Origin: Clostridia bacterium
Lineage (GTDB): Bacteria > Bacillota > Clostridia > Oscillospirales > Acutalibacteraceae
Assembly: GCA_017629275.1 (NCBI GenBank)
Contig: JAGBXM010000144.1
Coordinates: 1-47,015 of the forward strand
Reading direction: 5' to 3'
DNA: 47,015 nucleotides
In this document: positions 43,711-47,015 of the stretch, one piece after another
Layout: every line of letters starts with the position of its first letter
Numbering within the stretch: position 1 is the first letter of the stretch
Notes under the pieces: model-generated
Told to the model about the DNA's origin: nothing
What the model saw: the letters and a program-made list of their open reading frames with translations, nothing else
Databases searched by the model: none
Program-made: the position numbers and the translations under genes

Positions 43711-44588
43711 TAGTGGATAAATTTACCCTCGGCCGCATTCTTAAGATGCTGACCGTAAGGGGATTTTCCGTATTTTTCGGCCGACTCAAGCAATTTTTCC
43801 TTGGTTATCCAGCCGTTTTCATAGGCAATTTCTTCGATAGCCGAAATCTTGACCGACTGTCTTGTTTCAACGACCTTGACAAACTCCGAAGCCGCGTGTA
43901 ACGCATCAACAGTACCGGTATCAAGCCAGGCAAAACCGCGTCCCAGACGGACGACGTCGAGACTTCCCTCTTCAAGATACATCTTATTAAGGTCGGTTAT
44001 TTCCAACTCACCGCGTTTGGAAGGCTTGATTTTTTTTGCAAACTCGCAAACGCGATTGTCATAGAAATAAAGTCCCGTAACACAATAGTTAGACTTAGGC
44101 TTTTGGGGCTTTTCCTCAATAGAAATAGCCTTGCCGTCCTTGTCAAACTCAACAATACCGAATCGCTCGGGGTCGTTGACGTAATAACCGAAAACGGTCG
44201 CTCCGTTTTCCTTCGCAGCGGCGGCCTTCAGGGTCTTTTTAAAGCCGTGTCCGTAGAAAATATTATCGCCCAAGACCATCGCACAACTGTCCCCTGCGAT
44301 GAACTCCTCACCTATAATAAAGGCCTGAGCAAGTCCGTCGGGAGAAGGCTGTACTTTATAAGAAAGATTTATACCGTAATCAGAGCCGTCACCTAATAAA
44401 CGCTCAAAGTTCGGCAGATCAGTAGGGGTGGAAATAATGAGTATATCCTTAATACCCGCAAGCATCAGAGTCGATAACGGATAATAGATCATAGGCTTGT
44501 CATAAACGGGTAACAACTGCTTGGACGTAACCATCGTAAGCGGATAAAGTCTTGTACCCGAACCACCTGCAAGAATAATTCCTTTCAT
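43710..44588 (-). CDS. rmlA: Glucose-1-phosphate thymidylyltransferase
   Basis: A 292-residue nucleotidyltransferase with the standard [16 protein letters not shown] start, [27 protein letters not shown] and [19 protein letters not shown]. It makes dTDP-glucose, first step to dTDP-rhamnose. Only rmlA is in the window; rmlB, rmlC and rmlD must be elsewhere. A TAGGAGG-type ribosome binding site precedes the ATG at 44588. It is followed by two overlapping or closely spaced glycosyltransferase genes, supporting a polysaccharide role. Confidence 0.95.
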   Translation of the reverse strand: MKGIILAGGSGTRLYPLTMVTSKQLLPVYDKPMIYYPLSTLMLAGIKDILIISTPTDLPNFERLLGDGSDYGINLSYKVQPSPDGLAQAFIIGEEFIAGDSCAMVLGDNIFYGHGFKKTLKAAAAKENGATVFGYYVNDPERFGIVEFDKDGKAISIEEKPQKPKSNYCVTGLYFYDNRVCEFAKKIKPSKRGELEITDLNKMYLEEGSLDVVRLGRGFAWLDTGTVDALHAASEFVKVVETRQSVKISAIEEIAYENGWITKEKLLESAEKYGKSPYGQHLKNAAEGKFIH

Positions 44589-44616
44589 ATAAAGACCTCC
44601 TAAAATTATTTAAACT

Positions 44617-45639
44617 TTACGGAGCAACAACGCTTGAAGAAGTATCCTCAACGGGATCCGCCAAAGCTAAAATAGCATCGGTAACGGTAGTGGTATAAGC
44701 ATAGGTAACAACCACGTCCGAGGTCGGCTTATAATTGGTGTCAACCCCAACCTTGGCGATTTCATCAACAACGGCCATTCCCGAGAAGACCTGGGCAAAG
44801 ACCGAATGTCCGCCGTAGCCACCCTTGAAAGCGCCGTCAAGATGTATGTTGCCGCCGTGCTTTTTATAAAGGTTCCAAGCGGCATCCGAAACGTCCTTAC
44901 CGAGAATACCCAAAGTATTTACGATATTGTAATCAACAAGTGCCTCTAAATACGCATCGGCATCGGCAAATTCGGGATACTTATCCTTGTTATTCTCGTA
45001 TTCAGCCTTGATCTGCTCTCCGTACTGACTGACGATACTGTCATAAGCAGTTTTGTAATCATAGTTCTGCTTGTTTATGGGAGCACTCGCCTGATTTATA
45101 AAGAACTGACTGGAGTTGGTGTTGGCAACGCTGACGTTGGCCATCGCGACCGAACCGCGGATATTAAGCAGATTAGCGTTGAACTCATCCTCAAATTCGG
45201 CACCCCAGACACTATCACCGCCCGAGCCTGTACCCGTCGGGTCACCACACTGAATCATAAAATCGTTGATAACACGGTGGAAGGTGATACCGTTATAATA
45301 TCCCGCCTCCACGAGTGCCACAAAGTTGGCAACGGTTATAGGTGCGCTGTTGGGGAACAAGCGCATATAGATATTACCCTTGGTCGTTTCAAGAACAACG
45401 ATCTTCTCACCGACTTCGGGCAGATTCAACTGAAATCCGACCTCGTCCTCGGTTCTCGAGCCGTTTTCACCGACTGCAACAAACTGAGGCTTCTGGGGAG
45501 GATTTTCAGGTAACTTGCCTAAAGTAGAAGAACCAACAGAGCCCTGCTCGGAGCTGTTTTTATCGGTCTTATCACCGCCACAGGCGACAAGCGAAAATGT
45601 CAGTACAAAAATAAGCAAAAGCGCAAGTAATCTTTTCAT
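44617..45639 (-). CDS. Cyclophilin-type peptidyl-prolyl isomerase, lipoprotein form
   Basis: A 340-residue lipoprotein (lipobox SLVAC, acylated Cys20). After a tether of about 50 residues it carries a cyclophilin domain: [58 protein letters not shown] and [16 protein letters not shown]. An insert of about 70 residues, charged and helical ([20 protein letters not shown]), separates the two conserved halves. It should help fold exported proteins at the outer face of the membrane. Its cytosolic counterpart is encoded immediately upstream (15 nt). Confidence 0.93.
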   Translation of the reverse strand: MKRLLALLLIFVLTFSLVACGGDKTDKNSSEQGSVGSSTLGKLPENPPQKPQFVAVGENGSRTEDEVGFQLNLPEVGEKIVVLETTKGNIYMRLFPNSAPITVANFVALVEAGYYNGITFHRVINDFMIQCGDPTGTGSGGDSVWGAEFEDEFNANLLNIRGSVAMANVSVANTNSSQFFINQASAPINKQNYDYKTAYDSIVSQYGEQIKAEYENNKDKYPEFADADAYLEALVDYNIVNTLGILGKDVSDAAWNLYKKHGGNIHLDGAFKGGYGGHSVFAQVFSGMAVVDEIAKVGVDTNYKPTSDVVVTYAYTTTVTDAILALADPVEDTSSSVVAP

Positions 45640-45654
45640 AATTTCACTCCAAAA

Positions 45655-46251
45655 TTATTCGTTAATATCAATCGAGATGATCTTAACATCCTCCAAAGGA
45701 CGGTCGGCACCGTTGGTCTTAACGTTGGCAATGGCATTGACAACATCCATTCCCTCAAAGACCTGCCCGAATACCGAATGTCTGAAATCGAGCCACGGAG
45801 TACCGCCCAAAGCCTCGTAAGCCTTGATGGTATTTTCGGGGAAACCGCGGTCGATAAGACCTCTCATCTGATCGATCATTCCGTCGGGGATCTGCGACGC
45901 CTGAACGATAAAGAACTGACTGCCGTTAGTATTGGGACCTGCATTAGCCATCGACAAAGCACCGTTAATGTTATGAAGATCAGGGTCAAACTCGTCCTCA
46001 AACTTTTCACCGTAGATGCTTTCGCCACCGCAGCCTGTACCCGTGGGGTCGCCGCCCTGGATCATAAAATCCTTGATGACGCGGTGGAAAATAAGTCCGT
46101 CATAATATCCCTTCTTCGAAAGCTCGACAAAGTTATTAACGGTTCTCGGCACCTTTTCTTTAAAAAGACGGATGGAGATATCACCCATCGTGGTGTGCAT
46201 AACGGCTACAACCTCGCCGGCTTGAGGCTTGTCCAACTGATTAAAACTCAT
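45655..46251 (-). CDS. Cyclophilin-type peptidyl-prolyl isomerase, cytosolic
   Basis: A 198-residue cyclophilin with no signal peptide. The conserved core is [48 protein letters not shown] and [14 protein letters not shown]. It catalyses proline isomerisation in the cytosol. The ATG at 46251 follows AAAGGA and begins a protein of ordinary length. It lies head-to-tail with the lipoprotein cyclophilin, and the two share the core motifs, so they are likely old duplicates now working on either side of the membrane. Confidence 0.94.
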   Translation of the reverse strand: MSFNQLDKPQAGEVVAVMHTTMGDISIRLFKEKVPRTVNNFVELSKKGYYDGLIFHRVIKDFMIQGGDPTGTGCGGESIYGEKFEDEFDPDLHNINGALSMANAGPNTNGSQFFIVQASQIPDGMIDQMRGLIDRGFPENTIKAYEALGGTPWLDFRHSVFGQVFEGMDVVNAIANVKTNGADRPLEDVKIISIDINE

Positions 46252-46351
46252 AATAATTTTCCTTTCGTTAAGGCTCACAAGAAGCCTATTTTATCTTTAA
46301 ATACTATTTTACTAGATTTTAACTCAATTTACAACAACAAATTGTAAACAT

Positions 46352-47015
46352 TTAATTTCCGTTTAAATTCTTTTCGGCTTCAAGCACAAACCGTGCCGCA
46401 TATGAAGCAAATCCGTGGTTACAACTTGCGCGGTCATAAGTGTTTTCCCAAAGCGTTCCCGTTTTACGTGCCATATAGCCGAAATAACCGACACACTCAT
46501 CCAGCAGCTGACGGTAAAGTCCGTTTTGTCTTAAAAGATCAAGTCGCATATAGTTGCCGACAAATGCATTACTCGGCCAGATTTCGGGCCACGTTCCCTT
46601 TTCGGCGCGGTCGGGACCGAATTCTGAAAGCAATCGTTTCCAAAGCTTCGGATGACTTTCAGCAGTGGCTACTCCCATAAAAAACGCGTAGTATTGACAG
46701 GTCTCGGAGCGTTCATTGGTAAGTTGAGGCTTTCCGTCGACGTAAACCTCATTATCGTGGAAAAACTCACCGTCAAACGAGCGTTTTAAAATAACTTCGG
46801 CCAACCTTTCCCCTTTTTCAGCTAATTTCTCGTCATCGAAAAGTTTAGCCGCCGCCTTAAGCATTCGGGAATAAAGCATATTGGTCGGGTAGTTTATGTC
46901 CTGAACGAAATCATTGGCCTTCGACCACTCAACAAACACCCAATTTTCCAATTTCTCAAGCAGACCGTCTTGGTTTTCAAAGCCTTTAAAGTATTGAAGC
47001 AGATCGTATACCTTC
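46352..47015 (-). CDS. Alpha-L-rhamnosidase-like protein (GH78), C-terminal part (partial)
   Basis: The frame is open to the window end (47015), so this is the last 220 or so residues of a longer protein. It shows six-hairpin-barrel features of GH78 rhamnosidases: ENWVFVEWSKANDFVQDINYPTNMLYSRML, SETCQYYAFFMG, GTWPEIWPSNAFVGNYMRLDLL and GTLWENTYDRASCNHGFASYAARF. These match the C-terminal half of the catalytic domain of the family. The catalytic acids are expected upstream of or near the edge, so the enzyme's activity cannot be checked here. Confidence 0.8.
   Translation of the reverse strand, partial: KVYDLLQYFKGFENQDGLLEKLENWVFVEWSKANDFVQDINYPTNMLYSRMLKAAAKLFDDEKLAEKGERLAEVILKRSFDGEFFHDNEVYVDGKPQLTNERSETCQYYAFFMGVATAESHPKLWKRLLSEFGPDRAEKGTWPEIWPSNAFVGNYMRLDLLRQNGLYRQLLDECVGYFGYMARKTGTLWENTYDRASCNHGFASYAARFVLEAEKNLNGN

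Noticed and set aside
1..47015. tRNA, rRNA, prophage, insertion sequence or other mobile element
   Set aside because: No cloverleaf-like sequence, transposase, integrase or phage protein was seen; the only repeat-like element is the hairpin array.

Overview
The window looks like a chromosomal segment of an anaerobic, Gram-positive Clostridia member (Bacillota), possibly a gut Oscillospirales/Ruminococcaceae-type organism. The taxonomic guess is inference. It rests on consensus TTGACA-N17-TATAAT promoters, strong GGAGG-type ribosome binding sites, several lipobox lipoproteins, a fused SecDF, a Firmicutes-type (class II) GalT, a PdaA-like muramic-lactam deacetylase that hints at sporulation, and sugar genes (uxaC, fucO, galT, GH20, GH78) suited to pectin and host-glycan use. 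I see no phage, IS element, CRISPR array, tRNA or rRNA. About 43 genes are present, most on the minus strand.

Layout. 1-729: 3' end of a solute-binding protein (+). 861-3086: AEC transporter and fucO, each with its own promoter. 3219-7967: envelope operon (GT2-GtrA-phosphodiester glycosidase fusion, membrane-anchored unknown, PAP2 phosphatase, lipid kinase). 8268-9356: serC (+) with a consensus promoter and a Rex-like site. 9477-12095: secDF with a Ser/Thr-rich insertion. 12221-13495: aspartate aminotransferase, preceded by a six-hairpin intergenic element. 13930-17364: ABC exporter and GH20 hexosaminidase. 17493-21514: galT, GT2 and mgtE, led by a 30-codon small ORF inside a structured leader. 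21560-26235: PstS-like lipoprotein, WG-repeat-like lipoprotein, mgsA and a PhoR/PhoB-like two-component system with a PhoP-box-like repeat upstream. 26375-28320: uxaC and an HD hydrolase. 28468-30693 (+): second AEC transporter and apgM-type mutase. 30748-31764: PdaA-like deacetylase. 31923-41552: pyrimidine operon pyrC-carB-pyrK-pyrD-pyrF-PHP-pyrE-pyrB-pyrI. 41688-44588: rmlA and two GT2 glycosyltransferases. 44617-46251: two cyclophilins. 46352-47015: 3' end of a GH78-like rhamnosidase.

How the genes work together. The pyr operon encodes every step of UMP synthesis except the CarA glutaminase subunit, which is absent here. Its carB reading frame is interrupted by one in-frame TAG. The two-component system, the Pi-inhibited methylglyoxal synthase and the PstS-like lipoprotein fit a phosphate-starvation module. 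The GT2/GtrA/PAP2/lipid-kinase group fits undecaprenyl-linked envelope glycosylation with lipid recycling.

The least explained elements are the mgtE leader with its small ORF (21401-21514), the hairpin array (13550-13755), the interrupted carB, the PhoP-box-like repeat and two Rex-like operator candidates.
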